Positions 35,320 to 49,406 of a DNA stretch of 64,000 bases are shown one piece after another. Each line of letters begins with the position of its first letter. Within the stretch, counting starts at the first letter, position 1. A program made the position numbers and the translations under genes. The notes beneath the pieces are model-generated. The model was not told the origin of the DNA and ran no database searches. It was given only the letters and a program-made list of their open reading frames with translations. This DNA is from Irpex lacteus (taxonomy: Eukaryota > Basidiomycota > Agaricomycetes > Polyporales > Irpicaceae), in assembly GCA_001986395.2 (NCBI GenBank), contig MQVO02000003.1:496001-560000 (forward strand). Reading direction: 5' to 3'.

Positions 35320-35507
35320 ACAAGGTGTTGCCATGTGCCGGATAATATAGATAGCACTCTGTTGCGTATTGCGGGCCTCAGCCTAATTTTCTCTGCTGTG
35401 ACCGAGTACAGAAATCCTGTTCATATATTGAGCTCGAGCCTGAGACGAGCGCGCCTGCACGTAATACGCGCTTGATCAGAACACGGTGACACTCTGCTCA
35501 CACCTCC

Positions 35508-36563
35508 ATGAACTACCTAACCTCGCGAATACGAGACTACATTTCTTCAAAGGCACAGAGCGTACTGCTAACTGTGCTAGCTGCAGGCCCAGTACCACAA
35601 CATGTCGCGTTCATCATGGACGGCAACCGACGTTACGCCCGTTCACATCACAAACAGGTGGCTCAAGGGCACGGTGACGGGTTTGAGGCATTGAAACGGG
35701 TGCGTAGTGTAGCATATTCGCTTCTATGATTATGGGGGCGCTGAACTGTGGACTAGATATTGGAGATGTGTATGAAGCTGGACGTGCGTTGTGTCTCTGC
35801 GTATGCGTTCGCTATTGAGAACTTCAAGCGGTCGGAAGAGGAGGTGAACGCTTTGATGAAGCTGGCCGAGGAGAAGCTGGTGCAAATGGCCCAACACGGG
35901 TATGTTCCTCTTCACACCTATGAAAAGCGTTTGGCCTGATAGCTCCGACTGGCCAGCGACCTCTTGGATCAGTATGGAATACGCTTAAACGTGGTCGGGA
36001 AGAAGGAACTGCTACCTCCTGCCGTGCAAGAAGCAGTCAAGAAGGCAGAGGAAATGACACGACATAATAACAAGTGCGTATGATACTCTCGTGTTCTATG
36101 GATCTAATGAGCACATCTGCAGAGCTATACTCAACTTGTGCATGTCGTATGCCAGCCAAGATGACATTACTACGGCAGTTGAGGCTACAGTCCGCGAGTC
36201 ATTACGGGATGGTAACGAAAAGTGAGTGCACATTATGTTAGTTCAACGAAAGGCTTATTGATCTTGCCACAGAGTATTGACTGAGGAAGACGTCGATGCA
36301 CATATCATGACTTCCGTGGTGGATAGCCCGCCAGTTGACATTCTCGTACGAACAAGTGGTGTCAAACGTTTGAGCGACTTTTTTACGTGGCAGGTCAGTC
36401 CATACATGCGCTATGCTTGGTTGCTCCACAAGTCTCATCGCGAATTTGATAGTGTTGCGAAAATACGCAAATCCAGTTCACTAGCTGTTACTGGCCTGAT
36501 TTCGGCCTCTGGGACCTTCTTCCTATTATCTTGGATTATCAGCGGAAGGTATGGGGCTTCTGA
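35508..36563 (+). CDS. RER2: cis-Prenyltransferase (dehydrodolichyl diphosphate synthase)
   Basis: Adds isopentenyl units in cis to farnesyl diphosphate to make the dolichol chain, at the ER or lipid droplets. Start MNYLTSRIRDYISSKAQS leads to HVAFIMDGNRRYARSH, with the catalytic Asp of region I and the Arg pair. Further conserved words are VSAYAFAIENFKRSEEEV (region III), LNLCMSYASQDDI and VDILVRTSGVKRLSDFF followed by TWQ (region V). The end reads SCYWPDFGLWDLL then VWGF and TGA at 36563. About six short introns. The residue after RTSG is Val where many homologues have Glu. RER2 or SRT1 cannot be told apart here; this is the catalytic subunit type, not the NUS1 type. Confidence 0.9.
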
Positions 36564-36788
36564 GGGGAGTGTTGTGCTAATGGTTTCACTTTGTTTTTGG
36601 ACACCCACGGAGTTACAGTAGTATTTATATGGAACGCCTAGATATGTAATTATACTCCCATCCTACGTTTATGGCGGATGTAATGCAAGAATTCTATCCC
36701 CCTTCGTGAAGATAACTATTACTTGAAGCATACTATATGAACTCTAGATCCGACAACTATTCAAGGCTTCGACAGGCACTCTCGTCGT

Positions 36789-38077
<1,289 letters not shown>

Positions 38078-38584
38078 GGTGAGATCACTGGCCAAGCTTC
38101 AAGGGCTCTGAGGGTAGGCGTGTAGTAGGTGACCACGACCACCGCGTGTGAGCCAGCGGAGAGTTCAAGTACCCCGGCGCCTGGGAGTTCGATATCTGAA
38201 TCGTGCCACCCTGCCAGGAGCTGTCTCTCGAAGAATATTGACCTGCATGCCACAGTTCGGTTCTAGGAAAGGTCGTCGGCCTTCCTTGAATTTTCTTGAG
38301 CCCGAAGAGGATAAAGATATGGCGAGTGTCCAATTTGCGACATGTCAACAATATTGTCAAGCTAAACCTTTGTGATCTAGGTTCTGGCCGCGGTGAATCT
38401 GAAATAATGATAAGATAACCGCGGTATCTGCGAGATTCAGGTTCCACATAAATACCGGGGAATTTAGCTTTCGTTCGTGGCCCTGCGTCTCCACCTTGAT
38501 CAACCCCAGGTATGTTGAATTCTTCCCTATATATAGCACCAAATGTGGGGATGCTGAAGTACCTCATTTGTAGGATTTGGTAAA
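38078..38584. other. Divergent intergenic region
   Basis: 507 bases between the CRAL-TRIO and dihydroorotate dehydrogenase starts. A reverse-strand open frame crosses it but has no conserved content. TATATATAG at about 38528-38536 may serve the plus-strand gene. Confidence 0.4.
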
Positions 38585-39690
38585 ATGGTTGCGATAAACA
38601 CGATCGACATACATCCGCCTTTGCTAAATTCATCGTGTGCGTGGGCCTCGGACTGGGACCAGCTCCGTGAGCTGTACGATAGCCCGTATACGGGGGCTAT
38701 CACGACTCGTACAGCAACTCTGAATGGCTTTGGTCAGGATGAGACTCATACAGTAAGTTCGCTCGTCCAGTGAAACAAGGTGGCGGAATTGACCTCAAAT
38801 ATTGGCTTCTACAGGTAGCATTCTCTGGCTCTTCAATAACTTCACTCAACTCTTATGGATACTCGCCACATCCTTTACGATCCTACATCAAATGGGTATA
38901 CGATCTATTAACCAATCCAACCCCATCTGGAGCCTGGCCAACGAAGCCAGTCCTAATCAGCATAACTTCATCCTCTTCCACCGTCCTTCAAGAGATGGTA
39001 GTAGAGATCGAAGAGCTCAGGAGCAGACTACACCAATTCCACCTCGGCCACACACGACCAGCCGTTGGGATCCTCAACCCCGCGACGCTCGTGGCGATCG
39101 AGCTCAACACATCCTGCCCGAACATCAAAGACTTCCCTCCACCGGCGTACAACTTTTCGTTCCTCGTCCCCTTCCTGGACGTTCTCGCCTCTGCGTACTA
39201 CTCAGATCCATCGCTGACCATCGGGCTCAAACTCCCGCCATACCTTTATTCGACGCGTTTTCAGGACGCTGTTCGTCGTTTGGCGACGTATTCCAGGCCG
39301 AAGCCAGAGTCGGATGGTACCGATACTATCAACCCGTTCGCATTTGTGACGTGCACGAATACGCTTGGGTCCTGCCTGCTTTTCGCTGATGAAACAAATA
39401 ACGAAGCCGCAGAAACGAATGAGTTCGCGCTACCGACCGCTTTGGGAGGGCTGGGAGGAGAGGCTTTGCATCCCCTCGCACTGGGTAATGTGTACTCGTT
39501 CTCCAAGATATTCGCTGAGCACGAAGACCCGGCTATACGACGAATCAAGGTTATTGGCGTTGGAGGCGTGACGACTCCGGAGGCTCGTCAGAGAATGGTC
39601 CGAGCGGGAGCTTCGGCAGTGGCGTGTGCGACGTTGTTGGGCCAACGAGGCGTCAAGGCTTTCGAGCTGTTGAGTGAAGGGCAAAAATAG
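38585..39690 (+). CDS. Dihydroorotate dehydrogenase, class-1A-like
   Basis: FMN enzyme oxidising dihydroorotate to orotate. It begins MVAINTIDIHPPLLNSSCAW, then YTGAITTRTATLNGF, one intron, and LNSYGYSPHPLRSYI. The active-site loop reads ELNTSCPNIKDFPPPAY: the Cys of NxSCPN marks class 1A, while class 2 enzymes have Ser there. FMN-site words follow: TIGLKLPPYL, LGGLGGEALHPLALGNV, IKVIGVGGVTTPEARQRM and AGASAVACATLLG. About 350 residues with no N-terminal membrane or mitochondrial extension, so a soluble cytosolic enzyme is expected. The ATG follows a short leader; TAG ends at 39690. Confidence 0.88.
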
Positions 39691-39988
39691 ATAGCTGGGC
39701 AAGTAGCACACTTGGAAAGTGTTCTGCTAGATGGAATCAAGCGTAAGAATAAAATCATACCAGACTCAAACTCCGTCTCAGCCATTGGACAACCATTTGC
39801 GGAGAAAATGAACTCGTGCATAAACAACATCATGGAACGTGAGAAAACATGAAGAGTGCGTGGCAAAAAAGCGAATGATACATCATACATCTGCCATGCA
39901 GTGAGCAAGAGTTTGATGAGTGGATTGTGGGCTGAGAGACTTACCGATGCTGGGATAGAGCTACAGATGGGTGAAAAAGTCTAGACAA

Positions 39989-40663
39989 TCAGATGTCGTC
40001 GATGTCGACCTCCTCTTCGTCTCCGAACTCGAACGTGCATTCGCCCTCCTCCTCGCCGAACGTCTCGGTCTCGTTGATCTTGGCGTTCTCCGGCAGTTCG
40101 CCATACGCTTTCACTGTAACACTGGGTATCAGATCTTGTCAACTCAAGAGTATCGCAGGCGAACGTACAGCTACGAGCCTCATCGGCTGTGTACTTGACG
40201 ATGACGTCTGCCTTGTCATCTTGGAAATCTCGTAGAGAGATAAGAATGATGTCTCCGTTGTTGATCCAGACCTGTTCGACGAGTGTAAACAGCAAGTGAG
40301 AAATATACGGCAGGTGAGAAAAGCCTGATACGCACCTTCTTCCTCATCTTTCCACGGATATGTGCCAGTCGCTTTTCTCCGTCAAAGCACTGGGCTTCTA
40401 ACCGACCGTTTCCAAGCATCTTGATGACTTGGGCGTATTCCTGTCCGTCTTCACGGAAAACGAGTTCTCGCTTGTCATCGTCGTTCTCGTTCTTTCCACG
40501 TCTCCTGTTCTTTCCTCCCTGTGTAGTGGTAAAGGCAGACGATTAGTTTCTGGATTCGCAGAAAGTGGACTGCGGGGTATTGACCTTTCCCTTGTTCTGT
40601 AAATATTCCCTCGATCAGTATTGTGTCTCGTCTGAGACGTGATTGATGCCCCACCTTTGGCAT
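39989..40663 (-). CDS. TIF11: Translation initiation factor eIF1A
   Basis: Promotes 43S complex formation and scanning at the ribosomal A site. The start is split over tiny exons: ATGCCAAAG (40655-40663), then the 12-base exon AACAAGGGAAAG (40585-40596), giving [19 protein letters not shown]. The OB fold follows with [57 protein letters not shown] and [18 protein letters not shown]. The acidic tail ends EEEVDIDDI, the conserved C-terminus, with TGA at 39989. Length (about 145 residues) is normal. Divergent from the PP2A gene. Confidence 0.96.
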
Positions 40664-40993
40664 TCTGTGTAAAACTTGCGCAAACGAGTCCTTGGAGGTC
40701 TAAGTGCTTCAAAGACGGGTGCTCGTGCCCGTAGGTGGTGGTGGTACGAGAGAAAGAGAAAGATGGAATCCGCGACTGAGCGCGGTTTTGAGCGAGTCAA
40801 GAGGGAAGCTGCGAGGTGAGGCAGAGCCGAGGATTGATGTCACAAAAGATGTTACCTGTCACAGATGACAGTGTGTGACACTTGGGCAGGGACTGTGTCA
40901 CGGCAGCTTGGAGGGTTGAGCCAACACGCACATCATTTCCAGCCCAGCCCTTAGACCGAAACCACAACAAACGACTTTGCCCATCTCAAAAGC
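40664..40993. promoter_or_regulatory. Divergent promoter with TGTCAC cluster
   Basis: 330 bases between eIF1A and PP2A starts. Copies of TGTCAC or its complement GTGACA occur at 40839-40844, 40857-40862, 40875-40880 and 40896-40901, with TGACA also at 40866. This is a dense, partly palindromic group and could bind a regulator shared by both genes. Confidence 0.4.
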
Positions 40994-42418
<1,425 letters not shown>

Positions 42419-42682
42419 TTGCCATGTCACCTCGGACTTTCCTCAGCTGCGGCGACATGTAGTACTGTACATACAGCATACGTATACGCACACCTTGTAT
42501 CATTTCGTTGACAAAGATAAAATTAAGATACCATTTATATTCCAACCTTCATTTGTGCGAGCCTGATCAAGTAAGCATACGTCACGACGCGTTACAAGGC
42601 CGTCACTTCAGTCGATTGTCACACATATCCTAGATCGCGAGCGCTTCAGTAAATTCACCTTCATTGAACACGCACTTCCACC

Positions 42683-44891
42683 ATGGCCGAACCACAAGCA
42701 ATGTACGCTCAGGACGAGGTATGTTTGAGTGTTTTATAGCTCTCAGAATAATATTTAAGTGTTACTATCTCGCAGTATGGCCGACCGTTCATCATCCTGC
42801 GTGAACAAGCTAAAAAGACGCGAAGCCATGGTCCTGAGGCAATCAAAGTGCGTTGTATCCATATCGCGTGCTGAGCGTATGTTCACTAGACAATAACATC
42901 TCTAGTCGCACATATTGGCTGCAAGAACTGTTGCAAACATTATACGCACGTCCCTTGGTCCTCGAGGTACGCGTTCTACTGAGCGCTGTGCAAAATGCAG
43001 CTTTTGACCGACGCAATCCCCTTATTCAGGCCTGGACAAGATCCTCATATCACCTGACGGAGAAATTACCGTTACAAACGATGGTGCAACGATTTTGAGC
43101 CAGATGGAAGTCGAGCACCAAATCGCGAAGCTGCTCGTACAGTTATCCAAGAGCCAGGATGATGAGATCGGTGACGGAACAACAGGTGTAGTTGGTGAGT
43201 GCTCTTGTAGCATTCAAGCGGAAACATCCTGCTTACATGTGAACTTGTCGTAAAGTCCTTGCTGGTGCTCTGTTGGAACAGAGTGAAGCTTTATTGGATC
43301 GCGGCATACACCCAATACGAATCGCCGATGGTTTCGACAGGGCGTGCGCCGTTGCTGTGGAACAGCTCGACCGGATAGCTGACACCATCGAGTACACGCC
43401 AAAAGACACGTCCAACCTGCTGAAGACTGCCATGACCAGTCTTGGAAGCAAAATGTATGTTTTTATTCGTAGCAGACGCGTCCATATCCGTATTAACGCT
43501 GACGCGCCTCCCAATCCAGTGTGTCTAAAGAACACCAGCAATTTGCCCAGATCGCTGTTGACGCAGTACTCGCCGTCGCCGACCTCGAACGGAAAGACGT
43601 GCCATTCGACTTGATCAAGGTGGAGGGCAAAGTCGGCGGTTCGCTCGCGGACACCACGCTGATCAAGGGTGTGCTCGTCGACAAAGACATGTCACATCCG
43701 CAAATGCCCCACAGCGTCAAAGACGCGAAAATCGCTATTCTCACATGTCCGTTCGAGCCTCCGAGACCGAAGACGAAGCATAAGTTGGACATCACGAGCG
43801 TCGAGGAGTACAAGAAGCTGCGGGAGTATGAGCAGGGCAAGTTTGAGGATATGATCAAGCGCGTGAAGGATACCGGTGCAAACTTAGTTATTTGCCAGTG
43901 GGGTTTCGATGACGAGGCCAATCACTTGCTGATGCAGAACGAATTGCCTGCTGTACGATGGGTCGGTGGTCCTGAGATTGAGGTACGGTCTTCCATCCTG
44001 AGCGAGGCAGATTAAGCTGATGTCGAGAGTAGCTCATCGCAATCGCTACGCAAGGCAGAATTGTTCCACGATTTGAGGACTTGTCGCCTGAGAAGCTCGG
44101 CAAGGCGGGTATTGTTCGCGAAGTAACCTTCGGTACCACGCGGGACAAGATGCTCGTCATCGAGGAGTGCGCCAACGCGCGAACTGTGACGATCTTTGTT
44201 CGCGGCAGCAATAAGATGGTATGTTCGTCTTTCTCGGTATCACAATACTATAGACTCACGCGTCGTTACGAAGATCGTGGATGAAGCCAAACGTGCCTTG
44301 CACGACTCGCTCTGCGCCGTCCGAAACTTGATCGTCGACAACCGCGTGGTCTATGGAGGTGGTGCAGCGGAGATCAGCTGTTCGTTAGCTGTGTCCAAGG
44401 CCGCCGACGAGATCCCATCCATCGAGCAGTACGCTATGCGTGCGTTTGCTTCGGCTCTGGACGCTGTGCCTCTTGCACTTGCTGAGAACAGTGGATTGTC
44501 CCCGATTGAGACCCTTGCTGAGGTCAAGAGCCGACAGGTCCAGGAGGGCAATTCGTCGCTTGGTATCGACTGCCTTGGGAAGGGCAACAATGGTACGTGT
44601 CGCCTTGCTTGGCTTTATCCATGTGGTGGTGTCTAACATTTGTCATGCAGACATGAAGGAGCAATTTGTTTACGATCCCCTCATTTCGAAACGACAACAG
44701 TATCTCCTCGCGACTCAGGTAAGCAGCTGTATTCTACTTTCGCCAGAAGTTACTAACGTAAGGGCACTATAGCTTGTCCGAGCAGTACTCAAAATTGGTG
44801 AGTTCCTTCATGCATTGTTCTTTTCTGTTCCGGATCTGACAATGGCTTTTTAGACGACGTTATCGTTTCCGGAGAGCACGATGACGAGTAG
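42683..44891 (+). CDS. CCT5: Chaperonin CCT subunit epsilon
   Basis: Subunit of the cytosolic TRiC/CCT ring that folds actin, tubulin and WD proteins with ATP. The first exon gives [12 protein letters not shown], then [14 protein letters not shown]. Group II chaperonin motifs are seen in order: [106 protein letters not shown] and [25 protein letters not shown] and the [13 protein letters not shown] segment identify epsilon. It ends SGEHDDE and TAG at 44891. About ten short introns; the product is of normal length. Confidence 0.96.
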
Positions 44892-45284
44892 GTATCACAT
44901 CTGTAGAATTAGACACTGCAATATAATGCACACGACACATGAAGATCATAACAACCCGAGGCTTATATCTGAGAAACGGCCGACTTTTCTGTGTTGACTC
45001 AGGTTCTCGTTCGTAGAGAGATTGACTTCCGATATCCAGATTAACAAAGGTAAAGTACAAGAAGCTGGTGTCACAACTATTACTACAACGCACAAGAGCC
45101 CAAGAACATACAGAATAGATTTACATGGTATGCATAAAAACGAATATATGTAGGCAAACGTTCCACCAAGAATAAGACAAGGATTACGCGCGCACAAGCC
45201 TCAGGATCGCCATCCTCACCTACAAAAAGTCATGAATAAGCTGAGACTTTTCACAAACCCAACGACTTACGTTCAATTACACGT
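44892..45284. other. Convergent 3' region
   Basis: About 390 bases between two tail-to-tail genes. AT-rich 3' UTR-like sequence with no supported feature. Confidence 0.4.
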
Positions 45285-47072
45285 CTACTGGTCGATCAAC
45301 TTGACAAAGGATTCGAGAAGGACCTTCGGCTTGAGCATAATCTGACGTAAAAGCCCTCGCTGCGTCGGGTCGCCAAGGCTGCTCGTTCTACTGATAGCCT
45401 GAGGCGTATCCAGCGACGAGCGAGAAACTTCCCCTCTCGAGTCTTGCTCAGAAGGTCTCCTCTCGTTCGTTCTACGAGTCTGCTCGTCCACGGACGTAGT
45501 CGCGAGGCCAAGCTCCAACGTACACAACACACGGTCGTATGCGTTGTCGGAATGTTTCGGCATGAGACTCTGTAGTACGTTCTCCATCGTCGCTGGATCG
45601 AACCGGGATACATCGCTCTGTACCTCGATGCGCAGACCGGATTTATCTGAACGCCTGCTCGTGGCGGCCTCTACTTGCGCTCCCGCCGCTGGTACGACGG
45701 TTACCTCGAGGAACTGGCTCATGAAAGCTTCTCGTAGAGAAGTGGCGATCTTCAACGCATCTTCGCATAGCATGCGTAATTTGGGTTTGAGCGAGTTGAT
45801 CTCGGTGAGGTGACTTGGGGGATAGCCGGCCAGAGTGAGCAGGGCATGGACACCAGCAAGGCTTCGGTCTACGTGCAGCTGTATATGACTTTCTCTAGGA
45901 TCGGTCGTAGGGTATTCAGAGGTGGGGGTGACGGGAGTGGGTAGAACACCAGCGGGGAGAGTAGGCTGGTTCTTCAGGTAAGAATGTGTCAACGCGATCC
46001 ATCGAGCAGTGGTAGCTACAGGCTCTACGGTACAGGAAACATGAGTGAGGACGGGACACTTGTACACATCTATGACTAGGTGCGCACCTTGCAAGTGCAT
46101 CTGCTTAAAGACCGCTTTCATCCCGTAGTTCACTTCGTCGGACGCCCCGAAACAGAACGTGTCCAGAATCACGTAGGAACACCACACCTCCCAGGCCTGT
46201 AACGCGTACTGCAGCAAGATGGGGTCTCCGACATGATTTCGGTTTATCAACAACTCGACCATCTTCCCTCCCACAGCCTGCTCAACGGTGTCAAGGTCCT
46301 CGGGAGCGACGACCTGATCTACTGTCTGCCTCCTCCTGGACCCAGGCCTAATGTGGAGGTCTGCATGGTACGTCTCCGCGACAGTTGCGGCGAACTGCTG
46401 AATCTCTCCATTTAGGTCCTGTACAATCTGGCGGATGGTCGCGTTGTCGAAGGTGTCCGTCTTGCTCAGGAACGAGCGTAAGGATGACAGCTCTGCAGCG
46501 TACTCGTCGATAGTCCTACTCGTGGACTCGTGTTCTTTCCGGAGCTTGTAGTACTTGTCCTTGTAATACTCCGAAGAAGAATTCGAGCTTGGGGATACTG
46601 CAGTAGTTGGGGACACTGGAGGAGATGCTACGGACGGCGAGGACACGCTGGTGGTCAACGTAAGTCGCGCACGCTCATTGGCTTGGACGGCCTCGAGCTG
46701 TTTCTGTAACTGAGCAATCTGCTCTCGCAACCTCCCGTTCTCATCGTACAGCTTCCCGTTGTCCTCCTTCGCTCTCCGGTACTTCACTTCATAGTCATCG
46801 TAACTCGCCTTCGACCTGTGGCCATGACCCTCCGACTCCGACTCCCGCCTCGATATCCTACTCGAAGACGACTTGTAGTCTCTGTCCCTGTCCGACTTGT
46901 AGTAGGCAGGTGTGTCGGTTCCCGAGGAGGGCGCGGGGCCCAGCGTGCGTTGGTGTGAATGCGCTATTCTGTTAGCCGAAGCGTGTCGCGAGGCCTCTAT
47001 ATCGTAAATGTCGTCAGATAGTCGTATAGTGGGAAGAAACCAGTCGAGGATGGTTGTCCAGAATGAGCTCAT
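45285..47072 (-). CDS. 595-residue coiled-coil protein, unknown function
   Basis: Intronless and unrecognised. It begins MSSFWTTILDWFLPTIRLS. A Ser/Arg-rich charged stretch and a heptad-like coiled coil follow (about residues 95-135, ending AQLQKQLEAVQAN). A Ser/Pro-rich linker precedes a second coiled segment (DKYYKLRKEHESTSRTI). The C-terminal 380 residues are mostly helical and look globular, with CSYVILDTFCFGASDEVNYG, ARWIALTHSYLKNQ and a conserved-looking LRMLCEDALKIATSLREAF. The last helix ends KVLLESFVKLIDQ. The lack of introns in an intron-dense window is notable but not proof of retroposition. Start chosen as the first ATG of the frame. Confidence 0.8.
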   Translation of the reverse strand: MSSFWTTILDWFLPTIRLSDDIYDIEASRHASANRIAHSHQRTLGPAPSSGTDTPAYYKSDRDRDYKSSSSRISRRESESEGHGHRSKASYDDYEVKYRRAKEDNGKLYDENGRLREQIAQLQKQLEAVQANERARLTLTTSVSSPSVASPPVSPTTAVSPSSNSSSEYYKDKYYKLRKEHESTSRTIDEYAAELSSLRSFLSKTDTFDNATIRQIVQDLNGEIQQFAATVAETYHADLHIRPGSRRRQTVDQVVAPEDLDTVEQAVGGKMVELLINRNHVGDPILLQYALQAWEVWCSYVILDTFCFGASDEVNYGMKAVFKQMHLQGAHLVIDVYKCPVLTHVSCTVEPVATTARWIALTHSYLKNQPTLPAGVLPTPVTPTSEYPTTDPRESHIQLHVDRSLAGVHALLTLAGYPPSHLTEINSLKPKLRMLCEDALKIATSLREAFMSQFLEVTVVPAAGAQVEAATSRRSDKSGLRIEVQSDVSRFDPATMENVLQSLMPKHSDNAYDRVLCTLELGLATTSVDEQTRRTNERRPSEQDSRGEVSRSSLDTPQAISRTSSLGDPTQRGLLRQIMLKPKVLLESFVKLIDQ

Positions 47073-47368
47073 CGAGCGGTGGTTGGGCGTGATTATATGG
47101 CAACGGCACCCATGCGCGAGTGCATGAGATGAAACAGGGCAATATTGTTGTCACCGGGGACTGCTATCGCGACAATCAGCGCGGTTTCCGTCGAGATAAA
47201 GCTCGAGATAGATGGGGTATAGGGCAGAGGAATGAAAGGATAGACAGCAGCTGCCTCGCGGTGAAGGCGTGTTGCTGGCAACAACTTCCCCACCCCAGCT
47301 CACCGAAATTAGTCCACTTGGCGCTCACTCGTTCTTGAGAATATATCGCTCTCATCGTGAAGTCATGT

Positions 47369-48332
47369 CTAAAGCATTCGTATTGTCCTCACAGTCCCCA
47401 TGTTAGGCATACACGACTTCTCTTGTACAAAATACTGCACAATGTCCCTGGCATCACAAGCGACGGCAGTCTTCAACATCTCCTGCGTGACAGCCACCCT
47501 ATCTTCCAACCTTCGCTTTTTGGAACCTTTACGTCGAGGAGGCACAACCTCCGGCTCTGGGCGAGAACGCTTTTTGGTACTCGCCTCTTCATCCGGCCTC
47601 GTTACCGGTCGACTTGAACTCTCCGCAAAAGGTTCGGCGACAGTTGACTTCGGGCCCGTGGTCAGTACGGCTGAGGGGTCCGGTTCAATCAAGAGTTTGA
47701 CGAGCGAGAGGTCTTTCCTCCGAATTGCGGCATGTACGGCCAGTCCGCTCTTGTTGGCAGGCGAGGCACCTTGATCAAGCAAGAACCGCACAAGAGGGAT
47801 GAACCCAGCAGCGACAGCTTTAGTCAATGCGTAGCCATCCCACCCATTAGAATCGGGTGTTGGGATGCGTGGGTGAGAGTAGAGGTATTGTAGCATCGGA
47901 AGCGGAGGGTCAGAGTCCCGCCATCTCCCTGACGGCCTTGAAGAGAGATTGCGAAACAATCGCCTGGGAAGTTCCGTGTAGCCGGCTCGAGGGATGTCGG
48001 GACATGCGGGTAGGCGAAGCATGATGTCGAGGACGGCTGGTGTGCAGATCGGGTAGCGCAAACTCTTGCTCACAAGCCGCGGTTGACTGGCCCTTGGGTG
48101 TGCGACGCTTTCCTGGTAGCGAGAGATGAGGTACTCTGCTCGTACGGATAGCGGTGCGGCCTTGAAAACGCCATAGAGCCTCTTTGAGGCTAGAGGGAGG
48201 CCGTGCCAGCAGGAATAAATCTGGATGTCATAAAGTAGCTTGTCCCTCACGTCAGTTGGAACTTATAAGCCCAAGAAACTTAGGACTCTCACCTCAACCG
48301 GGAGTTTATACAAGTTACATTCCGGCTCCATA
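47369..48332 (-). CDS. F-box-like/ankyrin repeat protein
   Basis: Two exons give about 300 residues. The first (48320-48332) codes MEPE; a 58-base intron joins in phase to FPTDVRDKLLYDIQIYS, which resembles the start of fungal F-box-like proteins. Then PLASKRLYGVFKAAPLSV. The middle has ankyrin-like units: GYALTKAVAAGFIPLVRFLL with DQGASPANKSG, and VHAAIRRKDLSLVKLLIE; a later unit reads LKTAVACDARDIVQYFVQE. Between them lies a basic patch RRKGSKKRRLED that may direct it to the nucleus. Mushrooms have many such genes, often in ubiquitin ligase or signalling roles; no specific partner can be named. The 5' exon is inferred from phase only. Confidence 0.72.
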
Positions 48333-48738
48333 TCCTACAGTCATACATACAATATATATGACAGCTATGAATGCTCTTGTTGCGTTCCACCCATCAAGGA
48401 CTTGGGAACGAGCATGATCTGTACAACGAATGGCCGTGAAGTTTACAAGGGAGATTTTCGAGCGCTTGATTGAGCATGCATACATGGGCGCTTTCTTCAC
48501 AGCCTTCTCACGCCACAAAGCGCGCTTCTTACTTCCTTTTTGGTACACCAATTCTACTTCGAAACCTTCACGAGTCGGACCACCATGACCAGTGAATATG
48601 GCATATTTTCCAGAGGCAGGTATTATTAGGAACTTATGTAGCCCGCTACGACTCTCTAGATTACGCGCTCATTACACCCGTACCTGACCCCATACTATTT
48701 CTGCAGTCTTCCGAGTCCGGCCGTGAATCGAGGCGGTA
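48333..48738. other. Intergenic, nothing clear
   Basis: About 400 bases between two minus-strand genes. Holds an ATACATACAATATATATG stretch near 48343 that may be a TATA region for the ankyrin gene. Confidence 0.35.
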
Positions 48739-49406
48739 CTACTCACTCTGCGACGGAGGCGGTGGCTCCGTGGCCTCGCTCGTCCTCGCCTTGCTTTTAG
48801 TCTTTGACTGACCAATGGCTTCACTGGAAACCGCCTGTACCTTCGGTGTAGTGCTTGTATCCTTGGTTCGTACGCGCTTCCACATTGACTTCAGGCTCTT
48901 CGCGCTAATAGGACTCTTCGAGCTTTCAGCCTTATCCGCTAGATCTGCAGTCACGATCTTTGCAGGCGACACAAAGTCTTGGAAAGTGCTTGAGGTCGAG
49001 GCATCCTGTGGGGTGCCCGACCCAGGACTCGGGATGGGCGCGTTGCCAGGCATGAGTCGAATTGGCTCGTCGTCGCCTTCAACGGCTATAAACCCAGCCT
49101 ATAAGCACATGCAGTCGGACAGGTCGAACCCAAAAATGGTACACACCGTCGTCGGCTGCGACCGTAGGGCCCGAGATTTGACGCAGCTCACCGCCGAATT
49201 CTTCGCCAGGTGAACCCTCCCAGATACCTCCGTGCTGGTCTCTGAAGGTGTAGCGACGAGTGTCAGAGTCGTAGCCGATTCTCTGCATCCCTTCAGGAAG
49301 GCGATACGAATCCTGCATTAGAGAAGAAGTATATTCGGTAAGCAAACTCTCCACTAGCAGGTTAAGGGGTAGATCATACCTTGTCATGGTCCGTCCAACG
49401 TCGCAT
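48739..49406 (-). CDS. Small conserved-looking protein, unknown function
   Basis: Three exons. The first codes MRRWTDHDK (from 49406), joining in phase to DSYRLPEGMQRIGYDSDTRR and YTFRDQHGGIWEGSPGEEFG, a compact beta-rich unit with conserved aromatics. This looks like a short fungal family that I recall without a firm domain name. The third exon adds IRLMPGNAPIPSPGSG, a Ser/Thr/Lys-rich part with SLKSMWKRVRTKD, and ends PPPPSQSE at TAG 48739. No signal peptide. The last exon carries GTGAGT right before the stop, so a further 3' exon cannot be excluded. Confidence 0.65.
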
